Shown here in pieces: positions 18,576 through 28,140 of a DNA stretch of 64,000 nt. The notes beneath the pieces were generated by a model. It saw nothing but the letters and a program-made list of their open reading frames with translations. It did no database searches and was not told the origin of the DNA. This stretch comes from Bacteroidota bacterium. GTDB lineage: Bacteria > Bacteroidota > Bacteroidia > Bacteroidales > JAAUTT01. The stretch covers positions 212,472 to 276,471 of the forward strand of contig JAUZOO010000007.1 of the NCBI GenBank assembly GCA_030706405.1, read 5' to 3'. Numbering within the stretch: the stretch's first letter is position 1; every line of letters starts with the position of its first letter. A program made the position numbers and the translations under genes.

Positions 18576-21299
18576 ATGACAAAACCACACGGAGTATTAA
18601 TATTACTCATAGTTCTTTGCACGCCATGTGCATTCGGAAAAATCAAAGTAGAGAAACCGGTTACCGAGTATAATGCCAATCCAATAGGAATTGACATAGC
18701 TAAACCTCGTTTAAGCTGGCAGCTGATTTCGGACGTCAACAACAGTTTGCAAACAGCCTACGAGATACATGCCGCCGATTCCCCGGAATTATTAAAAGGG
18801 AACAAAAAACTGCTCTGGAACTCGGGAAAAGTTACCAGCGACCAGTCCGTAAATATAGAATACGCCGGCCCGGCTTTGAAGTCGGCTCAACGGGTATGGT
18901 GGCAGGTGAGAGTTTGGGACAACAAAGGCAATGCGTCAGCCTGGAGTGAGCCTGCTTACTGGGAAATGGGTATACTTAGCCCTACAGAATGGACAGCTCA
19001 ATGGATAAGCCGTAAAGAGGAAAAAGGCTCTCATCCTTGTCAGTATTTCCGCAAAGATTTCTCACCCACAAAAAAAATAAGTTCAGCCAGGGTATACATA
19101 ACATCGCTGGGCTTATACCAGTTATTCCTTAACGGGAAGAAGGTAAGCAACGATTTGTTCACCCCGGGTTGGACCAGCTATAACAAACGACTTCAGTACC
19201 AAACTTACGACGTGAGCGCCCTCCTTGGTAAGGACAATGCCATTGGCGTTATCCTTGGCGATGGTTGGTATCGCGGTAAAATAGGATGGTCCAGCCAGGA
19301 CGGATATTATGGCAACAAACTCGCACTGCTGTTCCAATTGCAGATTAAATATACGGATGGGACTTCCGAAACCATCGCATCAAACAACGACTGGAAGGTT
19401 ACTACCGGCCCCATTCTTGCCTCAGGCATTTACGATGGCGAAACTTATGATGCCCGGTTGGAACTTCCCGGCTGGAATCAACCCGGCTTCAAGGACAATA
19501 ATTGGGAGATGGTGGAAATTCTTCAACACTCCAAAGATATGCTAACCGCTCCCCAAGGAGTCCCGGTGAAAGCCATTCAGGAAATACACCCCGTGAAAAT
19601 AATTACCACCCCCAAAGGCGAAACCGTTTACGACATGGGCCAGAACATGGTGGGTTGGGTGCGACTGAATGTTCGTGGCAACAAAGGCGACAAGGTGATT
19701 TTAAAATTTGCCGAAGTGCTCGATAAACAAGGCAACTTCTACACCGATAACCTTCGAAGCGCTAAATCTACAGATACTTATATCCTGAAAGGAAATGAAG
19801 AGGAAGTGTTTGAGCCACATTTTACCTTTCACGGCTTTCGCTTTGTAAAACTCGAAGGATTTCCGGGTACACCGGCATTAAATAACATCACCGGAGTTGT
19901 TATTCACTCTGCGATGGAGCCTACCGGTTCATTCTCGTGTTCCAATGCATTGATTAATCAGTTACAACACAATATCCAGTGGGGACAACGTGGTAACTTT
20001 CTCGATGTTCCTACCGATTGCCCTCAACGTGACGAACGGCTCGGATGGACCGGCGATGCACAGGTGTTTAGTATGACAGCGGCTTATAATTTTAACGTGG
20101 CTCCGTTCTTTACCAAATGGACGAAAGATATTGCCGCCGATCAACTTCCCAATGGCAAGGTTCCGCATGTAATACCGGATGTTTTGAAAGGTGAAGGCGG
20201 CTCAACTGCTTGGGCCGATGTCTCCATTATCATTCCCTGGACGGTTTACCGGGTTTATGGCGATACCCGCATACTGGAAACCCAATATCCCAGCATGAAA
20301 GCCTGGGTCGATTACATGAAAAACAGAGCCGGCGACGACTATCTCTGGACTGAAGATGGTCATTTTGGTGATTGGCTGGCGTTTGCTTCTACAAATTCCG
20401 ATTACACGGGAGCTACCACCGAAAAGGATTTAATTGCGACTGCTTATTTTGAATACTCCACCAAGCTTTTAAGTAAGATTGCGCGGATTATCGGCCGTAC
20501 CCAGGATGCTGATGAGTACGAAAAGTTGGCTCAAAAGATAAAAAATGCGTTTATCGAAGAATATGTTACTCCTAAAGGAAGGTTGGTTTCGCATACACAA
20601 ACGGCCTATGCCCTTGCGTTATCATTTGATTTATTACCAGAGCAACTAAAAGGGAAAGCTGCCGAATACTTTGCAAACGATGTGAAGAAATTTGGGCATC
20701 TTACCACCGGGTTTGTGGGGACTCCATTATTGTGCAGTACACTATCTTCGATCGATCGCGACGATCTGGCATTCATGCTCCTTACCCGGCAGCAATATCC
20801 ATCGTGGCTTTACCCGGTTACCCAGGGCGCTACCACCATTTGGGAACGCTGGGATGGCCAAAAACCTGACGGGACCTTCCAGGATGTGGGCATGAACAGC
20901 TTTAACCACTATGCCTACGGAGCCATTGGCGAGTGGCTGTACTCCCATGTAAGCGGAATCAATTACGATCTGGCATATCCGGGATACAAGCATATCCTCT
21001 TTATACCTCACGTCGGAGGTGGCCTCACTCAAGCTACCGGAGATTTTACGTCCATGTATGGGAAAATAACTTCGAGCTGGAAACTGGAAAACGACGTCTT
21101 TACCTACGAAGTGTCGGTACCCGCCAATACTACGGCTACGGCAGTATTGCCCAACGCAACCCTCAAAGATGTTCTCATAAATGCGGTTCCTGCCGAGAAA
21201 GCGCTAAAAGACGCCATAAAGTTGGATGGAAACCAGCTATCAGTTGAGTTGGGCTCCGGCAATTATAAATTTCAATACCCCATGCCGATTAAGAAATAG
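18576..21299 (+). CDS. Alpha-L-rhamnosidase, GH78
   Basis: A 907-residue secreted glycoside hydrolase that removes terminal alpha-L-rhamnose from glycosides or pectic and glycan chains. It has a signal peptide (ends CTPCAFG), an N-terminal beta-sandwich (PRLSWQLISD, TAYEIHAADS, VWWQVRVWDNKGNASAWS), a jelly-roll domain with the SLGLYQLFLNGKKVSNDLFTPG-type region, then the (alpha/alpha)6 catalytic barrel with DCPQRDERLGWTGDAQVF, which holds the conserved acidic residues, and a C-terminal beta-domain. The length fits family 78. It is a single gene behind an operator-like repeat cluster and ended by a terminator at 21336-21384. The cysteines near the signal end could also allow a lipobox, but the fit is weak. 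Confidence 0.93.
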   Translation: MTKPHGVLILLIVLCTPCAFGKIKVEKPVTEYNANPIGIDIAKPRLSWQLISDVNNSLQTAYEIHAADSPELLKGNKKLLWNSGKVTSDQSVNIEYAGPALKSAQRVWWQVRVWDNKGNASAWSEPAYWEMGILSPTEWTAQWISRKEEKGSHPCQYFRKDFSPTKKISSARVYITSLGLYQLFLNGKKVSNDLFTPGWTSYNKRLQYQTYDVSALLGKDNAIGVILGDGWYRGKIGWSSQDGYYGNKLALLFQLQIKYTDGTSETIASNNDWKVTTGPILASGIYDGETYDARLELPGWNQPGFKDNNWEMVEILQHSKDMLTAPQGVPVKAIQEIHPVKIITTPKGETVYDMGQNMVGWVRLNVRGNKGDKVILKFAEVLDKQGNFYTDNLRSAKSTDTYILKGNEEEVFEPHFTFHGFRFVKLEGFPGTPALNNITGVVIHSAMEPTGSFSCSNALINQLQHNIQWGQRGNFLDVPTDCPQRDERLGWTGDAQVFSMTAAYNFNVAPFFTKWTKDIAADQLPNGKVPHVIPDVLKGEGGSTAWADVSIIIPWTVYRVYGDTRILETQYPSMKAWVDYMKNRAGDDYLWTEDGHFGDWLAFASTNSDYTGATTEKDLIATAYFEYSTKLLSKIARIIGRTQDADEYEKLAQKIKNAFIEEYVTPKGRLVSHTQTAYALALSFDLLPEQLKGKAAEYFANDVKKFGHLTTGFVGTPLLCSTLSSIDRDDLAFMLLTRQQYPSWLYPVTQGATTIWERWDGQKPDGTFQDVGMNSFNHYAYGAIGEWLYSHVSGINYDLAYPGYKHILFIPHVGGGLTQATGDFTSMYGKITSSWKLENDVFTYEVSVPANTTATAVLPNATLKDVLINAVPAEKALKDAIKLDGNQLSVELGSGNYKFQYPMPIKK

Positions 21300-21335
21300 C
21301 AGTACTCAGTAGAACGTATTGAGTACTTAGACAAA

Positions 21336-21384
21336 CGACGCCCTTAGGTTTATTTTGGATAAATCTAAGGGCGTTTTGTTTTTG
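21336..21384 (+). terminator. Terminator, copy 2 of a duplicated element
   Basis: Arms CGCCCTTAGGTTTAT (21339-21353) and ATAAATCTAAGGGCG (21359-21373), then TTTTGTTTTT. Same architecture as 18288-18336, but ATT/AAT in the stem is replaced by TTA/TAA, so pairing is kept. Confidence 0.85.
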
Positions 21385-21385
21385 A

Positions 21386-21854
21386 ATATGTAACTATTTG
21401 AAAATATATAAATTAGGTTATTGGGTGGGTGAAAATAAAGAAAGAGTAGTAATGAGAAAAGATACTATTATACATAACCTTAATGTCTTGAGATATACTA
21501 ACACCATCCTTTTAATTGGCGTTAAATAACTACAAAATAAAAGTTAATCTCCAACTTTGTATTTCATAGTTTCGAACTAACGGGGGGGAATATGAATAAT
21601 TAACCGGTTACTGACAATATTAATTTTTGAACAATTATGCACCAAAACATAAACAATAATTAAAAAGAAAATTAAATTAGCAGGATAAATAATATACTGT
21701 ACTAGCTATAGGTGAAATTGAGTAATTGTTGTTGATTGCGGTTGCCGGTTTATTAGCGGCAGTCATGTTGGGATAATTTTGATTGAAAATAGCTCATTAT
21801 TATTTAAAAAACAGACTCTTATAATTTTTAATATTGATTATCATTTAAAAAAGG
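21386..21854. other. Intergenic region with no recognised gene
   Basis: About 470 AT-rich bases. I see no open reading frame of useful length, no RNA gene and no strong hairpin. It presumably contains the promoter of the DUF3857 gene. Confidence 0.5.
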
Positions 21855-24800
21855 ATGCTTATGCTTAAGAAACTATTATTTACAGGGTTACTCTTATTTA
21901 TTGTCTCAAAAGTTATTCCCAACGAGCTGACGGAAGGGTATAAGTCATTTATTGACAATGACATCAAACAAGCTTATCAGCATTTTACAGCCGCTACCTT
22001 AATTCCTGAAACAAAAGCCGAGGCCTATCTGATGCTTTCGCTCCTATCAACCACAGATAAGGATCAGGCTACCTCGTTTGGCTATTTCATGGACTTTTAT
22101 AAAAATTCCGAAACCCCCGATCCTTATGTAATAGCACTGTTTAATCATAAGAGTGTGTTAAGTTACTCCACGTTGAAATCAAATGCTCAGATAGCCTGGT
22201 TAGAGGAGCTAAACAAACGGCCTAACCTTAATTCTACCTTGAAAGCCTATATAAATGAAGTTTTGGCTAAACATTATGAATATACTTATGACTTGAAACG
22301 GGCTAAAGAATATTTTTCAAATATTGGAGCCGTTATGAATTGGCAGATTGTCGGGGATTTCGAAAATATTTCTTCCAGTGGGTACGACAAAGAGTATGCA
22401 CCGGTTAGTCATCCGGAGCCTGAATCCGTTTTTAAAAACAAGCTCAATGCCGATGTTAAATGGTTTAATCTATACAATCAGTTGCCAGGCAAATGGATTG
22501 ATCTTACGTATAATTTTTATTGTAATAATTCATTAATATACGCTCAAACCTTTTGTGAAAGCCCCATAGATCAAACTGTTTATTTCAGGATAGGAACCTC
22601 CGGGTCGTTGAAATTATGGGTAAACGACCAGTTACTTTTTCATGAAGAAGAAGAGCGCAATAATGGGTTAGATACTTACATTATTCCTGTTAAAGTTACC
22701 AAGGGTAATAACCGCATTTTATTACAACTCGGGTGCAGTAAAATTGAACAATGTAATTTTTTGTTTCGAGCAACGGATAAATTGGGTAATTTATCAAAGG
22801 ACCTGACCTTTTCGAATACTTTCAAAACATACAATAAAAATGTTCAGGATATTCCTAAACCAGCAGTTTCATACGCAGAAGAATGTCTGTTGCAAAAGAT
22901 TAACGAAAATCCAGACAAGCTGGTCAACTATCTGGTTCTTGCGAATGCCTACTTGGCCAATGATAAGATTCATGATGCTATGCAGATCCTGTTAAATGCT
23001 CAGAAAATGGCCCCCAATTGCAGTTTTATTCTCCGGCAACTATCAGAGCTTTATACCCGTGACCAGAACAGAACATTAAACAGCCTGACCTGGGAAAAAT
23101 TAAAACAGGTCGATCCTGACAATCCTAATGTTTTGGATTACGTTATAGATAATGCTTTTGAAGCTAAAAATTACACTGAAGCCCGGAAGTATATCGAAAA
23201 GAGAGAAAAATTATACGGAGAGAATAGAGAATTAGCTTATTATAAATTAAAATTAGCATCCTCGGATAACAAAACCGAAGAATATACTGCATTATTAGAA
23301 AAGTATTATGCTGCTTATTCCGATGACTATGAGTTTGTTTATGATAAATATCAGTTTGAGAAAGAATATAAACAGGATAAAAAAACGGCAATAAAAGTAT
23401 TGAAACAGTTTACCCGGAAATTTTTTAATAAAACAGCCCTTAAATTACTATCCGATGAATATGTTGAAGCCGGGATGTTTAATGAAGGGTATGAAACCAT
23501 GAAGAAATTGGCCGACTACTATTCGTTTAATGATTCATACTATAAACTGTTAGGATTGTATGACTTAAAAAACAAAAATTACAATTCGGCCAGGCATTAT
23601 TTTGAGGAAATTATAAAGATTGCACCGTATTATGGCCCATACCATGGCAATTTGGCCAAAGTTTTCGAGGAATCCGGAGAAACGGATAAAGCAATAAACG
23701 AATATAAATCGAATATTGTATATAAACCGGACGATTACGAGGCTATTGCCAAGTTGCGAAGCTTACAGTCGAAAAAGGAGGTATTCGAATATTTCCCCAC
23801 AAAAGATTATTATAAGATATATGAGAATTCGCCCTCTGCCTCTGATTTTCCTTCGGATAATTTTTTATCATTATCCGAAGACCGGCAAGTTGTTTTATAT
23901 GAAAATGGAGGCTGCGAATTGCGTCAGATTCTTTTGCTGAAAGCTTTAACTTTAAAAGGCATTGATTATCTGAAAGAGTATAAAATCAGTTATGCCTCAA
24001 ATGAAGAATATACCGTTGAAAAGGCAGAAGTGCTTAAAAAGAATGGCAACCGTTTGAAAGCCGAAGTAAATGATAATCATATTGTATATACTTCTCTTGA
24101 ACCGGGCGATGCCGTATTCTTGATTTTTAAAAAAAGCAGGGGTGTCTCCGATCAAATGACCAAACAGTTCTATGAAAAATGGCTGATGAATAATTGGTAT
24201 GCTACTCAAAATTTAGAGTATAATTTATTGGTGTCTAAAAATGTAAAGTTTAATTACAAAATGGATAATTCCAACATTGAACCTACTGTGGCGGATGTGG
24301 ATGATTATAAGCTTTATTCGTGGAAAACAACTGCCAATAAATCGTTGCAACTTGAATCCTACATGCCAGCTATGGTCGATATCGGACAAGTGTTAAGTAT
24401 ATCAACTTTGCCGGATTGGGATTATGTTTCAAAATGGTATTATGACATTTCTTATACAAAATCAAAACCAGATAAGGAAGTTGTAGAAGTTGTCAACGAT
24501 TTGCTTAAAGGAAAAGAAAACCTTTCGCAAACTCAAAAAGCCCGTGTTTTTTATAATTATATTGAACAAAATATTCGATATAGCTCCGTTTCATTTCGTC
24601 AGAGTCCCACTGTTCCTCAAAAAGCCTCCCAGGTTCTTGTAACCAAGATAGGCGATTGTAAGGATCTTTCAATCCTTTTTACCTCTATGTGTAAGGTTGC
24701 CGGAATCAATGCAAATGTCGAATTGGTTATTCGTCGTCAAAATGGAACTAATTGGATGAGTTTGCCATCATTTGATTTTGACCATGCCATAGCAAAAGCA

Positions 24801-25598
24801 AATCTGGATGGGAAGGATTATTATATAGAGCTCACATCGAGTTATTATCCGTTTGCAGCTTTAGGTGAGGCTCATATCAACGCTATAACGCTTGATGTCA
24901 ACAATGACCATGCTGCGAAAGTTGTTCCCCAGGCATTGACTTCGAATACCCGTCTCCAAAATAATACGTATAGAGAATCCAGGGTTTCCTTTACCGGAGA
25001 TGTCATGAATAGCACTATTTCCACCAAAAGAACTGGCGTTATGGCGGCTAATACCCGTTCATACTATCGGGATTTAGGGAAAGAAGAACGTGAAAAAGAA
25101 TTCAATAAATCGTTAACAACCGATTATTCTAATATCAAGCTTTTAGCCTTAACGTTTGATCCTAATCTTTACAATTGTGCGGATACGCTTAGTTATAACT
25201 ATACTTTTACTGCACCTAAAGTGTTTACAAAACTTAATGATTTGTCCATCGTTAAGCTTCCTCTTGTTGATAAATTAGATCCGATGCAATTTCTTTCGTT
25301 AGAAGAACGTATTTATCCAATTGAGTCATGGAAATACAATACCTGTGACACGCTCATCGAAAAACTTAACATTATGATTCCCGAAAATAAAAAATTGGTT
25401 GAAGTGCCAAAGACGGTCAATTATTCTTGTAAACAAGCTGATTATGCGTTAACATTTAATCTTTCCGGAAAAGAATTGATGGTAACAAGAACGATGGTTA
25501 ATAAATTGAATTATGTACCTGTACAGGATTATGCTCAATACCGAAGTTTCATCGAGTCTGTTGTTAGTTCGGATAACCAACAAATAGGGTTTAAGTAA
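21855..25598 (+). CDS. TPR / DUF3857 / transglutaminase-domain exported protein
   Basis: 1247 residues with an N-terminal signal sequence (KKLLFTGLLLFIVSKVIP). The first 650 residues are largely helical with TPR-like repeats (for example the KNYNSARHYFEEIIKIAP segment). A DUF3857 domain follows, then a transglutaminase-like core near residues 890-990 with the catalytic Cys935 in GDCKD, His977 in FDHAIA and a following acidic position in YYIELTSS. Such proteins are periplasmic in Bacteroidota, and their reaction (protease or transglutaminase) is unknown. Start ATG at 21855; the ATG at 21861 is equally possible. It is a single gene converging on the DUF922-like gene across a perfect palindrome. 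Confidence 0.85.
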   Translation: MLMLKKLLFTGLLLFIVSKVIPNELTEGYKSFIDNDIKQAYQHFTAATLIPETKAEAYLMLSLLSTTDKDQATSFGYFMDFYKNSETPDPYVIALFNHKSVLSYSTLKSNAQIAWLEELNKRPNLNSTLKAYINEVLAKHYEYTYDLKRAKEYFSNIGAVMNWQIVGDFENISSSGYDKEYAPVSHPEPESVFKNKLNADVKWFNLYNQLPGKWIDLTYNFYCNNSLIYAQTFCESPIDQTVYFRIGTSGSLKLWVNDQLLFHEEEERNNGLDTYIIPVKVTKGNNRILLQLGCSKIEQCNFLFRATDKLGNLSKDLTFSNTFKTYNKNVQDIPKPAVSYAEECLLQKINENPDKLVNYLVLANAYLANDKIHDAMQILLNAQKMAPNCSFILRQLSELYTRDQNRTLNSLTWEKLKQVDPDNPNVLDYVIDNAFEAKNYTEARKYIEKREKLYGENRELAYYKLKLASSDNKTEEYTALLEKYYAAYSDDYEFVYDKYQFEKEYKQDKKTAIKVLKQFTRKFFNKTALKLLSDEYVEAGMFNEGYETMKKLADYYSFNDSYYKLLGLYDLKNKNYNSARHYFEEIIKIAPYYGPYHGNLAKVFEESGETDKAINEYKSNIVYKPDDYEAIAKLRSLQSKKEVFEYFPTKDYYKIYENSPSASDFPSDNFLSLSEDRQVVLYENGGCELRQILLLKALTLKGIDYLKEYKISYASNEEYTVEKAEVLKKNGNRLKAEVNDNHIVYTSLEPGDAVFLIFKKSRGVSDQMTKQFYEKWLMNNWYATQNLEYNLLVSKNVKFNYKMDNSNIEPTVADVDDYKLYSWKTTANKSLQLESYMPAMVDIGQVLSISTLPDWDYVSKWYYDISYTKSKPDKEVVEVVNDLLKGKENLSQTQKARVFYNYIEQNIRYSSVSFRQSPTVPQKASQVLVTKIGDCKDLSILFTSMCKVAGINANVELVIRRQNGTNWMSLPSFDFDHAIAKANLDGKDYYIELTSSYYPFAALGEAHINAITLDVNNDHAAKVVPQALTSNTRLQNNTYRESRVSFTGDVMNSTISTKRTGVMAANTRSYYRDLGKEEREKEFNKSLTTDYSNIKLLALTFDPNLYNCADTLSYNYTFTAPKVFTKLNDLSIVKLPLVDKLDPMQFLSLEERIYPIESWKYNTCDTLIEKLNIMIPENKKLVEVPKTVNYSCKQADYALTFNLSGKELMVTRTMVNKLNYVPVQDYAQYRSFIESVVSSDNQQIGFK

Positions 25599-25633
25599 TG
25601 ATTTGAACCAATAATATACTGGGCATTTTCACA

Positions 25634-25669
25634 AGGGCTTCATGTTGGCAGCTGCCAACATGAAGCCCT
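25634..25669. terminator. Bidirectional terminator, perfect loopless palindrome
   Basis: AGGGCTTCATGTTGGCAG and its exact reverse complement lie back to back (18-bp arms) between two convergent genes. The stem can serve both directions. Confidence 0.75.
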
Positions 25670-25687
25670 ATTCATTAGCGGGAATGC

Positions 25688-26284
25688 TCATTTGAGCGCT
25701 TCAAGCTTACTTTCTTCATTTTTAACATCATATTCATTCAGTTGCTCGAGTTCTTCGTTAATAAGATTATTCCACTCTGCTTGCTTGGTCTTTAATTTAC
25801 CGTGTTCCGTTTCTTCATCATATTTTCCCTGGAATACATCGGCTTCCAGCGTAAGCAGGTTAATACCCGATTCAAGGACTTGGACAGATTGCTTCGGATT
25901 GAAATTTTGAAGAAACTTGCGCAGTTTTCGGGCATATAATTCGGAAATGTCAAAATGTCCCTGTTCGTGTTTTAGCAGAATTTCGGAGATAGTATCTCTC
26001 GTCCACGATTTATTCTTTCTAAAATAGCTCACGACTTTAAAAGTTAATCGTTTACCTGTATTCTCGTACAAAATAGATATGTCAGTAGAGGCTATTGCTA
26101 CATTATCGGTGGCAGAATCCAATGGAGAGACCTTCCCTCTGAAATCGCTCCACGTAAGACGTTTATGTTTGTTCCAGTAAATAATTGCATCATTGGTATT
26201 CTGCGAAAACATAGGAGCACTTATAAAGAGCAGTATAATCCCTGTCTGAATATAGCGCAGTAAAAATCGCATTTTCAATATCAT
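25688..26284 (-). CDS. DUF922-like exported putative zincin
   Basis: A 198-residue exported protein with a signal peptide (RYIQTGIILLFISAPMFSQ). An early LTWSDFRG and a later LLKHEQGHFDI match the DUF922 pattern; HEQGH is an HExxH zinc-metalloprotease motif, with the C-terminal helical region (EEQLNEYDVKNEESKLEA type, acidic and Lys-rich) after it. A protease activity is therefore plausible but not established for the family. An ATG four codons in (MRFLLRYIQ) is an alternative start. It is transcribed towards the DUF3857 gene and lies just downstream of the MBL-fold gene on the same strand. Confidence 0.75.
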   Translation of the reverse strand: MILKMRFLLRYIQTGIILLFISAPMFSQNTNDAIIYWNKHKRLTWSDFRGKVSPLDSATDNVAIASTDISILYENTGKRLTFKVVSYFRKNKSWTRDTISEILLKHEQGHFDISELYARKLRKFLQNFNPKQSVQVLESGINLLTLEADVFQGKYDEETEHGKLKTKQAEWNNLINEELEQLNEYDVKNEESKLEALK

Positions 26285-26338
26285 ATCGAGTTGGTCTGTA
26301 TTAACCAGTGTCTTGGTTGTTGGTGCTAATTGGGATGG

Positions 26339-27163
26339 TTACTTGATTTTAGAAGGTTCATACACAATACTTACGCCATTGAGTGTGGCTATAGTCGGAT
26401 CTGGTCCCCCTATTTTAGGAACCTTTATGTTATAAGGTTTGGGCGAGGGGGCATTTTCGTTGTTAATAGCCTCGGAAAGCATCCGCATATTTTTGATATA
26501 GTCGATATTGAAAGCCTTTTTTACGTACGGATAATGTCCGCAATAAATTTTACTGATACCTTTGTTCATCAGTTGCTCCATTTTCCGGCACGATTGAATA
26601 TAGGTCTCCATAGGCGAGAATGGCCACAGTTGAAGCCATACTAACCCCGAGCCAAATGCGTCGCCCGAAAAACAATTACCGGCAGCGCGGTCAAGAAGCA
26701 CGATAGAGCCCGGCGTATGACCCGGCATGTGTTTTACTTCAATTTTTTTATCTCCAAGATCGAAAACATCCCCGTCGTTCACAAAGTGAGTCTTCCCTTT
26801 ATAGGGTTTAATGCGGCTTAATAATACGGTGTCTGCGGCATGATAATAAATGTCCGGGAAAGGCTCGATATTTCCCGCATGGTCAATATGGATATGAGTA
26901 ATGACGACATAAAGGGGCTTTTGCGTAATATGCTGAACTACCTCATCCAGCTTTTCGCATTTGGTTCCGGTATCGATAAGCATCGCCTTTTTGCTTCCTT
27001 CAATGATATACATCGTAGTTTTATCGGTAGTTTCAACTACCCATAACTTGTCTTCGAGCTTGGTAATTGTTAAGTCGGCATTACTAAATACCTGTGCCGA
27101 GATGCTTGAGAACATTCCGATTGTTAACAAAAGTGTAAATAATAAGTAGTTTCTGTTTTTCAT
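26339..27163 (-). CDS. Exported metallo-beta-lactamase-fold hydrolase
   Basis: 274 residues from the ATG at 27163, chosen because it gives a signal peptide (MKNRNYLLFTLLLTIGMFSSISA); a longer in-frame start exists at 27208. The MBL zinc motif THIHIDHAGN, then HMPGHTPGSI and an Asp in FSGDAFGSG, give the full set of two-zinc ligands. It is a glyoxalase-II-like/general MBL hydrolase acting in the periplasm. The substrate is unknown and a role in antibiotic resistance is not indicated. It is followed on the same strand by the DUF922-like gene, with about 54 bases between them. Confidence 0.85.
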   Translation of the reverse strand: MKNRNYLLFTLLLTIGMFSSISAQVFSNADLTITKLEDKLWVVETTDKTTMYIIEGSKKAMLIDTGTKCEKLDEVVQHITQKPLYVVITHIHIDHAGNIEPFPDIYYHAADTVLLSRIKPYKGKTHFVNDGDVFDLGDKKIEVKHMPGHTPGSIVLLDRAAGNCFSGDAFGSGLVWLQLWPFSPMETYIQSCRKMEQLMNKGISKIYCGHYPYVKKAFNIDYIKNMRMLSEAINNENAPSPKPYNIKVPKIGGPDPTIATLNGVSIVYEPSKIK

Positions 27164-27346
27164 GTTATTGGAAATTAATTCAACAATTTTTATAATAATC
27201 AACGTCAAGTGTTATTGTTATTAACTATTCGATTAGCGGGCAACAAAAGTAAACTCTCCCTGAAATAACCGGGCGGAATTAAAATTTTGCTCATCGATAC
27301 GGTTATAAGAAATGACAAGCAAAGGTTGAGGTGTGTTTTGTAGTGG

Positions 27347-28117
27347 TTATTTCAAAAAAAATAAAACAGGTATTGTTACTAATGATCTAACTTTTTGTCC
27401 ATCTTTAATTGCAGGAGTCCAATTAGGCATTAATTTGACGACTCTTAATGCTTCTTCGTTCAGCTCACTACATAAATTACGGATTAATTTAAAATTACTT
27501 AATTTCCCATCGCATTCTACGATACATTGGACAAAGACAAATCCAGCACAATCTGCTTCAATATCCGGCCAAATTAGTTTGCTGTTTATAAAATTATTAA
27601 TTCTATCTCTTTTAGTTATTCCTTCAAATCCTCTAAAATCTGGTAATACATCAACATCTTTACATACTGAATCATCTGTTTTATATTGCAAACATTTAAA
27701 ATGTGTATATGGTATTTTTATTATTATTGACATTTTAGTCTCAATCTTTTTCCCATTTTGAAGAGGAGGTTTCCATTTGGGTGCCAATTTAAATACTCTC
27801 ATAATTTCGTATTCAACAAGGGTATCTTTAACCAGCCCTTTTACCCTTGATAAATATTGTGGATTAATATTTATATTTACCACGTTACCTAACGTATCAA
27901 TTTCAAATTGAACAATTACTCTTCCTGTAGAATCTCCTAAATTTAATCGCTCATAATTAAAAGAGCTTTCTAAAAAACAGGAGAAGGCTTCTTCTCCTCC
28001 AGTGAATACAGGATATTGTTCAATAGGATCAATAATAAGATCATCGTTTATGTTTTTATTCTGGCTGTATATATTAATTGAAACAAATAAAATAAATATT
28101 ACAGATAAACTTTTCAT
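27347..28117 (-). CDS. Exported protein with two TonB C-terminal-like domains
   Basis: About 256 residues from the ATG at 28117, which gives a signal peptide (MKSLSVIFILFVSINIYSQ); a longer reading frame runs upstream but has no such signal. Two copies of the TonB C-terminal fold are visible: GRVIVQFEIDTLGNVVNIN with KWKPPLQNGKKIETKMSI, and FVFVQCIVECDGKLSNFKL with NWTPAIKDGQKVRSLVTIP. It lacks the N-terminal TM anchor and Pro-rich linker of true TonB, so it is a periplasmic TonB-like protein of unknown role. An IS5-family element is inserted 20 bases upstream of this start, so its original promoter is probably lost. Confidence 0.8.
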   Translation of the reverse strand: MKSLSVIFILFVSINIYSQNKNINDDLIIDPIEQYPVFTGGEEAFSCFLESSFNYERLNLGDSTGRVIVQFEIDTLGNVVNININPQYLSRVKGLVKDTLVEYEIMRVFKLAPKWKPPLQNGKKIETKMSIIIKIPYTHFKCLQYKTDDSVCKDVDVLPDFRGFEGITKRDRINNFINSKLIWPDIEADCAGFVFVQCIVECDGKLSNFKLIRNLCSELNEEALRVVKLMPNWTPAIKDGQKVRSLVTIPVLFFLK

Positions 28118-28140
28118 AGAGGCTTTTTTAAATTGATTAA

